This document shows positions 1 through 12,149 of a DNA stretch of 64,000 bases, piece after piece. How positions within the stretch are numbered: position 1 is the stretch's first letter; every line of letters starts with the position of its first letter. The DNA is from Aquilaria yunnanensis. Taxonomy: Eukaryota; Streptophyta; Magnoliopsida; Malvales; Thymelaeaceae. Location: positions 84,901,001-84,965,000 of the forward strand of contig CM077599.1 of the NCBI GenBank assembly GCA_039654915.1. Reading direction: 5' to 3'. Below the pieces are notes generated by a model. The model did no database searches. It saw only the letters and a list, made by a program, of their open reading frames with translations, and was not told the DNA's origin. A program made the translations under genes and the position numbers.

Positions 1-489
1 ACCATTGCTTAAGGTTAATTCATATAGTACATAACATAAACAATAAACCAAAACAATGAACTAGCAAGCATAATCACTTATACCTGCTCAAACTAGCTCA
101 ACAATCATCCCCGAGTTGCAGGTTGAACTACCTAACCCGCACACATAAACTATAAATTAAGGGGTGAGAAGCTAATATTCTTAATAAGGGATCCTAAGGG
201 TACATGCATCTAAAAGTACTAGAGGACACTAAACATGATAAATATATCAAATTTGCCGCAATTCAATATGGCTTGAAGGCTAAACATATGCGCATAGTTA
301 AGGTCCCTTGGGATCTTTCCTCATCATAGTCCTCCTATGGGATATTGTCTTGTATCTAGCAACTCCTAGCCCCTAACTTGCCCTAGCAAGCCTTGACTTC
401 CCAAACTATGCGAGACCGTTGCCTTGACACTTAACTACCTTTTCTTGAATACTACATGCAGAATGATCTAAGTCTGCCTGGCTAAGTCA

Positions 490-800
490 AGTTGGGGGCA
501 CTAAGGTCCTACACTAGTGCCTTAGTTACAAGACCTAATTACGTTACCAAGTGCTATTAACTTTCATCCTTTCCTATAGTAAACCTTGACTAGCACATGT
601 CCAATCTAGTTTAGGCATACTAAGTTCCTGCTCAAGTTCCTCAGGTCCAAGACCTAGATAGGTAACTAGATGTACTAACCTTTCACCTTTGAGTGCACTT
701 GGCTCCTATCCAAGTCCTCCAGGTCCATGACCCATCTAGGCGACCAAGTGTTATTAAGCTTCCACCCTCCTTAGTGAACCTTGAATGACACTAAGCTCAG
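490..800. repeat. Degenerate tandem repeat, three diverged units
   Basis: Three related blocks near 531, 650 and 728 share the pattern 'aagacctaattacgttacc' / 'aagacctagataggtaact' / 'atgacccatctaggcgacc', followed by a 'caagtgctattaa'-like tail. Spacing is uneven (about 119 and 78 bp), so the array is old and indel-ridden. No coding potential is visible in or around it. Confidence 0.4.
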
Positions 801-1304
801 TACTCACTACAACTTAATGAGTTGGCCACTACTAGGAATCATGCTTGCTTTAATTGCTCTTTGTGGTTTCCAACACATACTAAGATCTCGAATGCACTAA
901 GATGACCTAACTACCTTGCAGCCCACGGTGCCTTAGTGCGACCTAGTGACTTAGCTTGAGTCCCAAGTCACCAATCTTTTTAGAGCTCTTGTGTGTCAAT
1001 CAACCTTCCAAGTCATGTCAAGCTCCTGCATTATCCATTTTTGAAACATGTATAATTAAAACATAAACAAGTAACATGTATAATTAAAACGAGCAATATG
1101 TATAACAAAATTGAACAACACGACAAACTCATATTGTGATAAGAAAAATTAAAGTTTGAATAGTTATAGAATGATATTGGAACAAGATACCCCAACAGCT
1201 CTATCAAATCATAAAACACCCAAGCTAACTCTTATAAGACATAAAGCCACATCCAACTTCGAGAGCCCAGAACCATAAAAACCTCCCTTAAAACCATAAA
1301 GAAT

Positions 1305-1425
1305 CACATGCCCCCTGCGAACACCAAAATTGCAAGCTTTAGCCCAAAACCCTAAAAACTTGAAAATTACATGTCCCTTACCAACATCAAAATTACAAGC
1401 TTTAGCCCAAAACCTTAAAAGTTAT
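1305..1425. repeat. Tandem duplication, about 63 bp
   Basis: The segment containing 'aattgcaagctttagcccaa' (near 1330) recurs as 'aattacaagctttagcccaa' (near 1391), with matching flanks ('atcacatgccccctgcgaac' against 'attacatgtcccttaccaac'). The two copies are adjacent and about 85 percent alike. The surrounding region (1-2040) is AT-rich and no gene was recognised in it. Confidence 0.55.
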
Positions 1426-2078
1426 AACATCCAAAACCCAAAAAGAAAAAAAAAATAGATACCCTATTCTTTAAACCCTTATTCTAATCTTTTTAATACA
1501 CTTCTCAATGCTGACCTTTTAGATTGTATATCAGTCGTATTTTGCACCTTCTTTTGGTCCTTAGCCATGTCGAGATTTTTTAGTATACCCAACGCTAATT
1601 TATCACAATAATCCAAACTCCTGATACTTTCCTTATCTCGATCTAAGGAACCATGACCTTCAAATACCACAATTTTTAAAGACAACTTGGAGCTCCCACA
1701 GCTTGGCCCACACGGATAATCTCTTTGTACAAACAAAACAAAATTCACAGCCCTCTACCCCTAAGACTTATCCACTAATTTTAGAATTAAAGGTACCTTG
1801 GGGGAAAATTAAAAAAATGCATCTGTAGAATTAATTTTTCCAATATTAAGTTCATTGTTTTCTTTAGTAACTTTAGAACACACATTAGGAAAATATAATC
1901 CATTATTTGGTAAAATTTTTTACCCAATACCTTGAGATCCCCTTTCAAGACTGCCATAATCTTTCTTAGGGCTACTAGAAAATATCAAAATTTTCTAGCC
2001 TAAGAGTTTAAAAAATTGGCCCACACCCAAATGCAATTTACCAACCCTAACCTTTCTTTGATTGTTGCCACCGCCTGT

Positions 2079-2533
2079 CTCTCTCACCAAGCCAACCTTT
2101 GACTCTTCACATTTTCCTCTGCCAAGAATTGCTGCAACTACTTTCTCCTAACCATTCCTTAATAGTGCCTCCTATTCTTTACCATATACCTTTGCCTCAT
2201 TCCTTTCAATTTTTTCTTTTTCCTTTTCACATTTATTGCATTGTTTGCTTCTCTCATCAAGCTAGCCAGCAACTCTTCACATTCTCCTTTGGCAAGAACC
2301 ACCATAGACACATTTGCCCCATCGTTCCTCCAAATCACCTCATCCTCTCTGCCATATCCCTTTGCATCTTTCCTTCTAATTTCTCCTTTTTGTATTTTAG
2401 ACACCACCAGACAATAAAACCTCCATTCCTTCATAGGCATTGCTACATCTCCTCGAGCATCCTTGCCACTCAATGAAGACATCACATCTTGCAACTCATT
2501 TCCTTTTGCACTACCATCTCCACTCTTAACCAC
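2079..2533 (-). repeat. Coding-like 171-bp tandem duplication, unknown
   Basis: On the minus strand an open stretch of 124 codons runs from 2533 to 2159, rich in Lys and Glu. The DNA contains a tandem duplication with a period of about 171 bp: the block around 2079-2130 ('cttcacattttcctctgcca') returns around 2250-2300 ('cttcacattctcctttggca'). The period is 57 codons, and the older copy reads on past the stop with the same amino-acid pattern (LAEEN... against LAKGEC...). This looks like a decayed protein-coding segment, possibly from a transposon, rather than chance. I recognise no domain. Confidence 0.35.
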
Positions 2534-3733
2534 TGATAATGAGTTCGCTGCCTTACTACTCTATGGATACCATTTAGGCTACCACACCTGTTAATTCACA
2601 CCATCAGTTCTCATTGCTACCATGCTAGCTGCCGATTCTTTCTCTGAGATAGTACTCAACATTCAATAAATATGCTTCCTACCCTTCAAATTCTTACTGT
2701 CTGGAAATATAATATACGACTAACTGGATCTCATCAATTCTACATGTTTAAAAAGTCTCTCATGGTTATTCAATTTTAAACCAAATACCAGCTCCCTGCC
2801 AATTAATTGGATTGGCTGTTGTTGCCTCCCCCCCATATGCTTATCCTGCAAACTCCTTCCACGTTGAGAGGAACCATCAAATTTTTTCTCCTACAAAATC
2901 AATTGATCCCCGAACTCAATGACCAATTTCAACAATATGAATAATATCTTTAAAATTCCCCCAATCAACAAATATATTGAAAACCCATTATTCAATAAAA
3001 ATAGAGATTTTGTATCAAATCTCATGATCTTCTAAAATTTTCATAGAAAGAAGTAAGAACTTCTCACTCTAGACCCTAAACGTCCCATTAGACATTGTTA
3101 ACACCCAATTTTGTCCGGGCATTGACATTTGTTTAAGTTTCAGGTTAGACAATTTATTTTATTGGGCATTTTCATTTTTAAGGGTTATTTGGTCAGTTGT
3201 TAGGATATTTGAGTCATTTTTGTCATTTTAAGGTTAGTTGGCCTAGTTACTTTTAGGTTATATTATTGTTAGTGTTATAAGTTTTTAGGCATTTAGAATG
3301 GTCATTTAGGGTTAAAATAGGAGTTAATCTAGTTTAGGTACTAATTTGGAGTCTTGAAGGTTTTGCAGGGTCAATTTAAAAAAAAAAAAGGAAAAGTTTG
3401 GGTGGAAGCCGAGGTTTCTTAGAAAGTTCTAGGTAAAATTGAAAGATTTGGGGTAAATTTGTCAATTTTAGAGAGTTTGAGCTAAATTTGGCGATTTTAT
3501 GAAATTCTAGGAAAATCTGGTTATTTTTTGCAAAGTTCTGGGCTAATTTGATTAAACCTGGAAGTTTTGGGTCAAATTGAAATTTGCATAGAATATAGGG
3601 CCAGATCAGTAGCTTGAAAGTTTTAATGGACTTAAACTAGTAATTTCACCAGATTATATCCTAATTGACTTAAACTTCTTCAAGTCTGATTTGCTCTCAA
3701 AACCTTGTTAATAACGTTTTAAACCTCCTCTGG

Positions 3734-3741
3734 TATAAATA
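3734..3741 (+). promoter_or_regulatory. TATA box of the LTR
   Basis: The sequence TATAAATA sits inside the LTR about 640 bp from its start, where U3 would end. Transcription would begin about 30 bp downstream, just before the CT-rich leader. Whether it is active cannot be told from sequence. Confidence 0.45.
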
Positions 3742-4725
3742 TAAGTCACATTTGGGAGAAAATTCGAAGCCTTAAGCTTCTGGTGAAAAAAAGGAGAAAC
3801 TGCAGCGCAAGTATCCTATTTTCTCGCCACCCTTCCCCAGAACCCTAAAGTTTTTCCTCCTTGCGCCGCCACCCCTGTCTCCCTCTCCCAGCCGACGCTT
3901 CAGCATACCCAACGCTTCACCTTCCCTCTCCACCCGACGACACTTCAGCTTCCCTCTGCTCTGTCACGCTGCCGCCGCCTCGTCACCTCCCCTTTCGCCG
4001 TCCGACCTCGTGCTACCGTCTCCGGAAGCCTCCCGCACCAGCTCGTGTTCGCTCCAAGCCCCACCGTCATCGTCTTCCTCTGTCCCACCGTCTTCGGCGC
4101 TGCCGGCCACCATACTCCCCTCCCAGGAGCAGCTATAGCCTGCGCCGTCGAAGCCCAGACGTCGCCGGAGAGGAGAGAATCGAAACCAGACCCGGTTCCT
4201 CCATCCCGACCCGTTCTCGTCCAGATCCGATTCGATCATCAACTCTTCTAGGCAGAACTCCTCTTCAGCCCTCTGACTTTTTATTTCATTGATTAAGTCA
4301 CTAACATGTTTCTATTTTTGCAGATAGGCCATTAACAGCTAGGGGTGAAAATGGGCCGGGCCGAGCCCGAGCCCACTAGGCTTGAGCTCGGCCCCTTTGA
4401 TATTCAGCACTACCCGGGCTCGAGCTTTAATTGCTCGAGCCCAAATTTTCAGGCTCGAGCTCGGCTCGAGATAGGACTCGAGCTAGGCCCGAGGGCTCGT
4501 TGGGCTCAAATGATAATTACAAATCTTTAGTCTTAAAATTATAATTTAGATGAAAGATAGGGACTGAATCTGTAATTTTCTATAGAGATAGCGAGAGAAG
4601 GGAAAATGACAGATCATATCCAAAACTTTCTAATTTTTTTCAACTTTACCCTGATTTCATAAATCTCACAAATGAGCCATCACCTTCCTCAAGAGGAGCC
4701 GGAAGTACGATTCAAGTTGCAGTAG

Positions 4726-4800
4726 TGATAAATGTTAATTTTGTGGTCAAACATGTTGACTTTTTGTCAACTTTGACCACAATTTTCTACCTTATCACTC
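4726..4800. repeat. Inverted repeat at the start of the solo LTR
   Basis: The first 36 bases of the solo LTR ('gtgataaatg...ttgtggtcaa...gttgac') are mirrored by 'gtcaa...ttgaccacaatttt...ccttatcac' ending near 4800. Arms are about 35 bp with a few mismatches around a very short loop, so the DNA or RNA could form a long hairpin. Confidence 0.6.
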
Positions 4801-6162
4801 AATATTTTTGGCCAATTCTTGCTTTGATCCTTCATTTTGTAGGTTGGAGAAAGCGGACCATAGCAGTGGAATGACACTGGGACAAGCGGAACTAAAAACG
4901 GGAATGCAAAAGTCAACGGACATTATAACTGTGGCGCCTAGGCACCATAGTATAAAGTCCTCTGCCAAGAAAAGTGCACTTTGGCGCCTAGGCGCCAGCC
5001 ACCCCTTTCTGGCGCCTAGGCGCTAGTCACCCGGGAAAGTGGTCTCCTACCTTAAATTTGTACTCAAGCTTGCTATTGGCCAAGGATTTCTATCCAATGG
5101 GTTTGGTGAGTGAAAGGGACATCCAAAAGAGAAGAAGAATCTGGAACCTAGCAAGGGGGAGAGGATCTTCATCATTTTTCTTCATCTTCATCTTGGCTTG
5201 CTAGAACTAGTTTTGGGTTTTTTTTCCCACCATAGTTAGTATTTTCGAGCTTTTCTTAGTTTCTTCTTGTTGACCATTGGAGCTAACTTGGAGATTGCTT
5301 GGAGTGCTCAAGGAGACTAGCTTGGAGACTTTGGATTCAAGAGCTTCTAGCCATCTTGGGTTTACTCTTTCTTCTTCTTTGTAGTTCTTCATGGATGTTA
5401 TTATGTTTACTTTCATGATTATGTTTTATTATTTATGGAGTAGTCTTCTTTTGCACTTTCTATGGATGTAGCTACTTGGATTGATTATGTTGGATGAATT
5501 CATGGTTATGTGATGTTAGTTTTCTACTAAATGTATATTTATTCTTCTCTTGAGCTTAATGTTGTGTTAGCTAGTTGATGGCCACAATTAGTTGCACTAT
5601 AAATTGCATCTAAACTCTTGGAAAAGATTATAAGCTATTGGACCTAGGAGAAGAATTTAATGGTTATGGACTTGTTAGAAAATTAGTCTAAGTCATTAGG
5701 TAAAGGTAAATTGAGCTTTAATGCCTCTTTCTAAACTTGTAATCGGGTGGAAATCCTTATTAAGTTTAGATTAAAGAGATTAATTCTTTCACTTGGAAAA
5801 GTAAGAATTTAGTTTAATAACTTTATCAACATACAGTGAAAATTAACCCACTCACCTAAGTTCACCAACAAATCAAGACAAGTAGTGAACCCATAGGAAG
5901 TGTTCTTTCATGATTTGATAAAAACTACAATTTTTACATTGCATACTTGCATTCTAGGTTAATAGTATTCCATTTAGCTAAGGTTAGTCACTTGTTTAAG
6001 TTGCCTACATTTTCATCCAACTTTGGTTGTTTAGCTAAAGTTTACTTTGAGTAGTGGTACTTGGCAATCAATTTAATCAATCTTCGTGGGAACGATACCC
6101 ACTCACCCGATCTACACGTCTACCGTGCACTTGCGGAATAGTGGTTTCAAAATTTCACAACA
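4726..6162 (+). mobile_element. Solo LTR nested in the hAT element
   Basis: The 1437-bp unit starts TGATAAATG and ends TTTCACAACA. It is flanked by AGTAG (4721-4725) and AGCAG (6163-6167), a 5-bp duplication with one C/T difference. Near its 3' end is 'cgtgggaacgatacccactc' followed by 'gtgcacttgcgg', a signature seen at the end of many plant gypsy-type LTRs. No internal coding region is present, so this is a solo LTR left by LTR-LTR recombination. It interrupts the hAT element and is therefore the youngest of the three nested insertions. Confidence 0.75.
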
Positions 6163-7513
6163 AGCAGCCTTGTCGGGTGTGTGGGAGCGAGATCAACTAG
6201 CACAATATCCAGCGTCGGAAATCGGAATGAGCGAAGGTGAGGAACAGGAATTACCAAGGCCAAGCCGCCGAAGGGAGTAGCCGACGCCGTCGCGTCGAGT
6301 AAGTGACTGGGTGCCGGTGGGGAGTCAGGGCAGCTGCCAGCAGGGGAGAGCCGGGACGGGGTCACGGGAGTCGGGACTCGAGACTCGAGAGTCGGGAGAT
6401 TGGACGATACGACTGCTTGGCCAGCAGGGGAGAGTGACAGATGATTCGACGAGAGTCTCTGAGTCTGATTCTGATCGGAAGGCGCGCTGAGGCTGATCGG
6501 AAATTCTGAATCCGAAGACTGAGAGAGTCGAGATCGAGACTGGTCTGGAGGAAGAAGCCGAGAGAGGGACTGAGCGCGTCACGCCTCTGGGGCTAAGGGG
6601 AAGGGGCCGAAGAGGGGTAGGCTCCTGGGACTAAGGGGAAGGCCCAATAAGGTAAAAATCGAGCCTGTTAAGCTCGAGGGCCTAAAGGGCCGAATATGTG
6701 TGGGCTCGAGCTCGGCTCGAAAATAGTTCGAGCCCAATTTTCGGCTTGAGCTCGAGCTCGAGCTCAAAAATACCCGACTCGAAAATCTCTTACTCGAGCT
6801 CGAGCTCGAGCTACCCGAATAAACCCCGGCCCATTTTCAGCCCTATTAACAGCAAGCTTTTGATATTGATTTTTCTTTGTTTTCTTTCTTTATTTATTCA
6901 TTTGACCCCATTAAATCTACATAAGAGCATAACATAGGGTGTTTATTTTCTTAGGTTTCTTTATTTATCTCTTAATTTTTCTTTAATTTTATGGTTGCGT
7001 AATTCTATTTTTTTAATCTCATAATGCATCTAGGAATTAGGAGAAACTTTCTAGATCCAATTTTCTAACACAAAATTTTTTTCAAGAGTCCATTTTTGGT
7101 GATTTGATAAAGTCCTGAAGCGGATTTTTTGTTTAAATCCGATTGGTCTGGTAAGACTCATGAATTAAAATAAAATGTTCCTTTCAAATTCTTGGTAGAT
7201 TTGATAAAGCCCGAGATTTTAAGGACGTCTAGGATTCCATATCCGGTTGATTCACGATTGGAATTAAATTGAAAATTAAACATAATTAAATAAAATTCAT
7301 AAAATCATTTTCAATCAAAGATTAAGCAAAGCAATAAGGATTTAGGAAAAGATAAAACCAAACCCCATGGTACCAATTTTCGAGCGCTTTAATAAGGTTA
7401 TTTTAGCATAACCAACTCATGATCTTAGAATTTATCACAGACCATAACATGTATCCAATCCACCTAGGTGAAATTAATTGGTAGCAACTCTTAAAAATCA
7501 CGTTGCTACAGCT

Positions 7514-7534
7514 TGGTAACTCCACTAGGGATGA
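7514..7534 (+). other. Primer-binding site, tRNA-Arg(CCG) type, CpG-decayed
   Basis: The sequence TGGTAACTCCACTAGGGAT begins three bases after the LTR end. The complement of the 3' end of plant tRNA-Arg(CCG) would read TGGCGACTCCGCTGGGGAT. The four differences are all C-to-T or G-to-A, as expected from decay of methylated cytosines in a silenced element. The tRNA sequence is from memory. Confidence 0.6.
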
Positions 7535-10500
7535 GTCTAGCCATAAAAGGGGTTTAGTTTTGCTCTTTTTTTTTCTTGTTTGTTTCTTTATATATTGATG
7601 TGATGTGTTGTATATTTTGTAGGTCTGACACACATACACCTCAACATGCATAATGAGCTTGATACCCAAGCTCACTCCAGCAAAGTTTTGCAATACACCC
7701 AGGTTAGGCTAGTCGTGTGAGACAATGCTCTCCACACTTTCTCTAATCCGTAGTAGTAAGTAGTGTTGCTCGAGTGTTGATAGTCACCTCATGTGACCAT
7801 GAAAGCTATGACTCGAATTAATCCTTCCTTACGTAACCCTTATGAGTGAAGAATTGGGTCTTTTCTACTCCGATAAGACTTAGCAAGAGGGATTTAAGAA
7901 CCAACCCATAATCTTTCTTTAAAAAAACTACCTATGCATATAGTGGCTATAGATCCATTTACTAGGATTTCCATAAACAAGACGCGCATTGTTTAGTTGA
8001 TTTGCTTCATTGTTTTCATAATTGGTGTATGTTTATTATTGTCGTATGTTACTATACTACTCTTTTGACCATTTTTCTTGTACTTTTTCTGTTTATAACT
8101 CTAATGTTTCTCTTCATGGTAACTTATATTGTTGTTTGTCCATATTAATTTTATTCTAACTGGTTACTAATTTTATTCTTTTCTTGTCTTTTTTTTTCTC
8201 AAACACACTTGAACTTTCCATGCATCAAAATCATATACCAAGCAATCCTCACTCTTGGATTTCTTGTCAATAATAAGTTTTGAAGTTTCATGTTTGTAGA
8301 TAATCAAGCTCATTCATGGTATGCATACATTAATCCTCACTTTCATGCATTCATACTACAGAATAATCATTTCATTTAAGGTGCAAGATTTTCATCCTAA
8401 GTCGGTGTATCCATAAACAACATTGAGCAAGGCAAATGCAATCTTCAAGGAGACCTTATACAATTGTTGGATAAAGGAAGTTTCTATGCCCTTTTTGTGG
8501 ATTTAAAAGGCATCTCTCCAAGAAGAATTTTTAAGCTAGATCCAACCTAGAAGTCTACACACATTTGTGAACGACAGGGAATCCTTCGAGTGAACTTGTA
8601 TCTTTGAGAGCTTGCCAAAGTAACTTAATAGTAAAAATCTCTTTGATTTAGTCCAGAATTTAGGGTGTAGTCTTTGTTAAATGGACATTTGTTATTCTTT
8701 TCTTTTTCAATAAGGAGATGTAACATGTGCATTTCACTACCTTTCAAAATCTACATTTACTTCCATTTCACCATTTTTGGCCATTATACCATTCATTTCA
8801 CAAACTTGAAATCATGTTTCTCTTTCGCAAACGAACAAAAATGTGTCAATACTACTTGTGGGTGGAAATGAAAGTCGAGAAAGATTTGATGGTGGTGATC
8901 TTGAAAATGCTGTCAAATCTAGTAAGAAGGGTCTTAAATGTTACACCTCAATTTTCATCATACAAACGTAAAAGGAAGTTCACAGTGATTTTTAGCATCA
9001 TTGGAAGAAGTTCTTGGTCAGCTTCTAAACAAGCTAGCCCTCATATTAAATAGCTTCGGTGACATATCAATTCTTATGAATGCTCAACACAAGAAAATGT
9101 TCTTAGTTATCTACAACACAAGTTCTAAAAAGGAAAGAAGTTCATCCTTTCTATCAAAAGGCAACAAGGGAAATTCAAAAGAAAGAAAGAACTGAGAGTA
9201 AGCACAGGCAACTAATGTCACTTGACTTGTCTCGCTAAAAAAGGGATACCTAGCACCTCACAATCATAGCTCACAAAAAAAAAAAAGGAAAAGAAAAGGG
9301 CTCGCTAGGTTGTTAGTCTCCAACACAACTTAGACAAAAGTTAGAGCAAAGGAAAAGAAAGGAATAAAAAGAAAAGAAAAGAAAAAGTGAGCTATGAATT
9401 TTAGACTGAAAACCTATAAAGGCAATTTAGAAGAAAAAGGCAACCTTTGAAGCAATATTAGATACAGATTGTGAGAGTTGGGGGGCAACAAATAAAGTCA
9501 CACTTTCTAGAAAAGATGGTTGTTTGAGGTTATCGCTATTGAACTTTGCAAGGTAATCAAATCTGCTCATGAGTGGCATTAAAAAGCTTTTCTTTCACAT
9601 CACTCAAACTTAACTTTCCTCAACCTAACATTTGCCTCTTGATGCAATCCTCATTTATTTAAGAAGTTGTCACTCTGAAACATATTTCTACCTTTTACCT
9701 TGTGCATTTTGCATTTTTGAGTTGAAAAGAGGAAGAATAACAGAACATCTTGATCAAATACAAAAGCCGTAGATTAGTTTGTCAAGCTCTGCAAATTGAT
9801 GAAAGTTTTTCTTTAAGGCTAAACCACTATTCATTGATGCGTGTGGGTCAAAAGCGAGAAAACAACCTAATAATTTTTTTTAAAAGACTAATTTCTTGGA
9901 CACACCGGGGGGGGGGGGGCATTAAGCATCGAACACCAATATGGTCACAAAGGAGCAAAGGATGCACATTCGTGGATCAGGATCATTGAGGTGAGGTGAG
10001 GAATCATAAGCACCTCAAAAAAGGAAGTTAAGGTTGGTAAGCATGAATAACAGTTACTCATTTCTCATGCATCACGACTTTCATAAATCTATGCATTTCA
10101 CCTATTGAGGTTCTTGTTTTTTTTATGTCATAAATCATTCATCATAAGTGACATGCATAATGCATATTTCTTTAAAACAATTTTAAAGCCAAGTCTTAAG
10201 AAGGTAGGTTTGAGGAACGTCTATAAAGATCTCTAAGAAGAAAACTCTGATGAGGCATGGTTTGAAGGTATTACAACTTGCAACAGAGCTTATTCATCAA
10301 GAAACAGTTCATTTCGCAAGTGTAGCAACGACTCAATGAGGGTTTTTTTTATTAAAGTAAGACCAACAAATAGAAGCATGGATATTCAACAAAGAGTTTT
10401 CAAAAATCGAGATCAAGGTAAGTTTTTTACTCCCAAAAAAAATTTCATGCTTAGGGGGCAAATTTGAAAGATGGGCATCCACGAGTTGTCATATGATTTT

Positions 10501-10625
10501 TCAAAATGATCTTCATCTTGTTTGGACAGTTGCTCCCGAAGTTCATTTCAAGACATTTTCAAGATATTTTTAAGGTATCTCAAGATACTTTCAACTCTTA
10601 AGGTTTCTCGTTGGACCAGTTTTTC
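7535..10625 (+). mobile_element. Internal region of the Tat/Ogre-like element, no intact gag-pol
   Basis: This stretch lacks any recognisable gag, protease, reverse transcriptase or integrase frame. It carries 'catgcatt' / 'cattcatac'-type runs near 8300-8390 and 10050-10160, and phrases such as 'ggctcgctaggttgttag' and 'gaaaacctataaaggcaatt' near 9300-9430. These resemble the non-coding regions that flank the polyprotein in Tat-lineage elements. I infer that a large internal deletion removed the polyprotein. A run of 13 G bases lies at 9907-9919. Confidence 0.45.
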
Positions 10626-11905
10626 ACTTTCAAGATTCACTCATTTCGTAGAATTTTTGGCTTTTTGAAATCTACTCGTTTTGTGAAATTTCTCACTTTA
10701 AAGAATCTTTGGCTTTTTTAAATTCAGGTTTTGTAGAATTTCTCACTTTCAAAATTCACTTATTTCATAGAATTTTCAGCTTTTTGAAATTCATTCGTTT
10801 TGTGAAATTTCTCACATTCAAGAATATTTGGCTTTTTCAAATTCACTCATTTTATGAAATTTCTCACTTTTAAGATGCACTCATTTCGTGGAGTCTTTGA
10901 CTTTTTTAAATTCACTCGTTTTGTGGAACTTCTCACTTTCAGGATTCACTTATTTCGTGGAATCTTTGGCTTTTTGAAATTCACTTGTTTCGTGAAAATT
11001 TCTCACTTTCAAGAATTTTCAGATTTTTGAAATTCACTCATTTTGTGGAATTTCTTACTTTCAAGATTCATTTATTTCATAAAATCTTCAGCTTTTTGAA
11101 ATTCATTTGTTTTGTGAAATTTCTCACTTTCAAAATTCACTCATTTCATGAAATCTTCAGTTTTTTGAAATTCACTCATTTTGTGAAATTTCTTTCTTTT
11201 AAGATTTACTCATTTCGTAAAATCTTTGGCTTTTTGAAATTCACTCACTTTATGAAATTTATCACTTTCAAGATTTACTTACTTCGTGAAATCTTCAGTT
11301 TTTTGAAATTCATTCATTTTGTGAAATTTCTCACTTTTAAGATTCACTCATTTCGTGGAATCTTTAGTTTTTTGAAATTCACTCATTTTGTGAAATTTCT
11401 CACTTTCAAGATTCACTCATTTCATGGAATCTTCTGTTTTTTTAAATTCACTTGTTTTGTGGAATTTCTCACTTTTAAGATTCACTTATGTCGTGGAATC
11501 TTCAGCTTTTTGAAATTCATTCGTTTTGTGAAATTTCTCACTTTCAAAATTCACTCATTTCGTGGAATCTTTGGCTTTTTAAAATTTATTCATTTTGTGA
11601 AAATTTCTCACTTTCAAGATCCACTCATGTCATGGAATTTTCGGCTTTTTGAAATTCACTCGGTTTATGGAGTTTCTCACTTTCAAAATTCACTCATTTC
11701 GTGGAATCTTCATCTTTTTGAAATTCATTCATTTTGTGAAATTTCTTACTTTCAAGATTCACTCATTTCATGGAATCTCCGGCTTTTTGAAATTCATCTA
11801 TTTTGTGAAATTTCTTACTTTCAAGATTCACTCATTTTGTGAAATCTTAAACTTTTTTTTTATGGAATTTCAAGTTTTTTACATTCACCCATTTTAAAAA
11901 TTCAC
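10626..11905 (+). repeat. 69-bp minisatellite, about 18 copies
   Basis: A 69-bp unit is repeated head to tail. Each unit is a dimer of two related halves of 34 and 35 bp: 'ttcactcattttgtgaaatt...' and 'ttcactcatttcgtggaatc...ggctttttgaaa'. Copies differ by scattered transitions. Because 69 is 23 codons, one frame stays open for 285 codons (10985-11842) and encodes Phe-rich 23-residue repeats; I treat that frame as a by-product of the repeat, not a gene. It lies inside the retroelement remnant, and such arrays are known from the variable 3' region of Tat/Ogre elements. Confidence 0.85.
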
Positions 11906-12149
11906 ACTTTTGATGAAATTATTATAAATCAGGTTGCTTTCTTCAAAATTTTTGCTTGAGATTGCAAGGAGGGTTCCTATATCTCAATACTAAAACTAAA
12001 TTGACGCTCTAAAAAGAAAGTAATTCTCTTCCTCGTAATTCAAGTCAAACCAAGATTTTAAATAAGAAAGGTTTCTCAACGTCATCACATCTAAAGCAAG
12101 GATAATATAAATTTTCAAAAGCAAAATAATTCTTTTTCTCATAATATGG

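Larger units (their letters stand above)
4340..6845. mobile_element. hAT element with perfect 8-bp target-site duplication (non-autonomous)
   Basis: The left end reads TAGGGGTGAAAATGGGCCGG. The right end is its near-perfect inverse, with one difference in the first 20 bases (TAGGGCTGAAAATGGGCCGG). The 8 bases TTAACAGC occur directly outside both ends (4332-4339 and 6846-6853). An 8-bp duplication and TAGGG termini are hAT hallmarks. Subterminal regions are packed with GCTCGAGCTCG-type motifs, as is usual for these families. I see no transposase; the interior is a solo LTR plus a GC-rich stretch (6168-6600) of unknown origin. The element is inserted inside the larger LTR at 3096-7510. Confidence 0.9.
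3096..7510 (+). mobile_element. 5' LTR of a Tat/Ogre-like Ty3/gypsy element, split by a hAT insertion
   Basis: The segment begins TGTTAACACC at 3096 and ends TTGCTACA at 7510. Three bases later a primer-binding site for tRNA-Arg begins. Removing the 2506-bp hAT element and one 8-bp target duplication leaves an LTR of about 1.9 kb. A TATA box lies at 3734-3741. Downstream of it is a CT-rich leader (3800-4290) that gives long but unconvincing open frames. Long LTRs with an Arg-tRNA primer site are typical of the Tat/Ogre lineage of plant Ty3/gypsy elements (established knowledge). The 3' LTR was not found in the window, so the element is truncated or continues in a form I cannot recognise. Confidence 0.6.

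Noticed and set aside
3861..4292. 143-codon Pro/Arg/Ser-rich frame
   Set aside because: It lies in the CT-rich leader of an LTR, on both strands there are similar low-complexity frames, and no domain is recognisable.
10985..11842. 285-codon open frame with Phe-rich 23-residue repeats
   Set aside because: The frame follows from a 69-bp minisatellite whose length is a multiple of three; a second overlapping frame in the same array gives the same kind of repeat. No start context, signal or family supports a protein.
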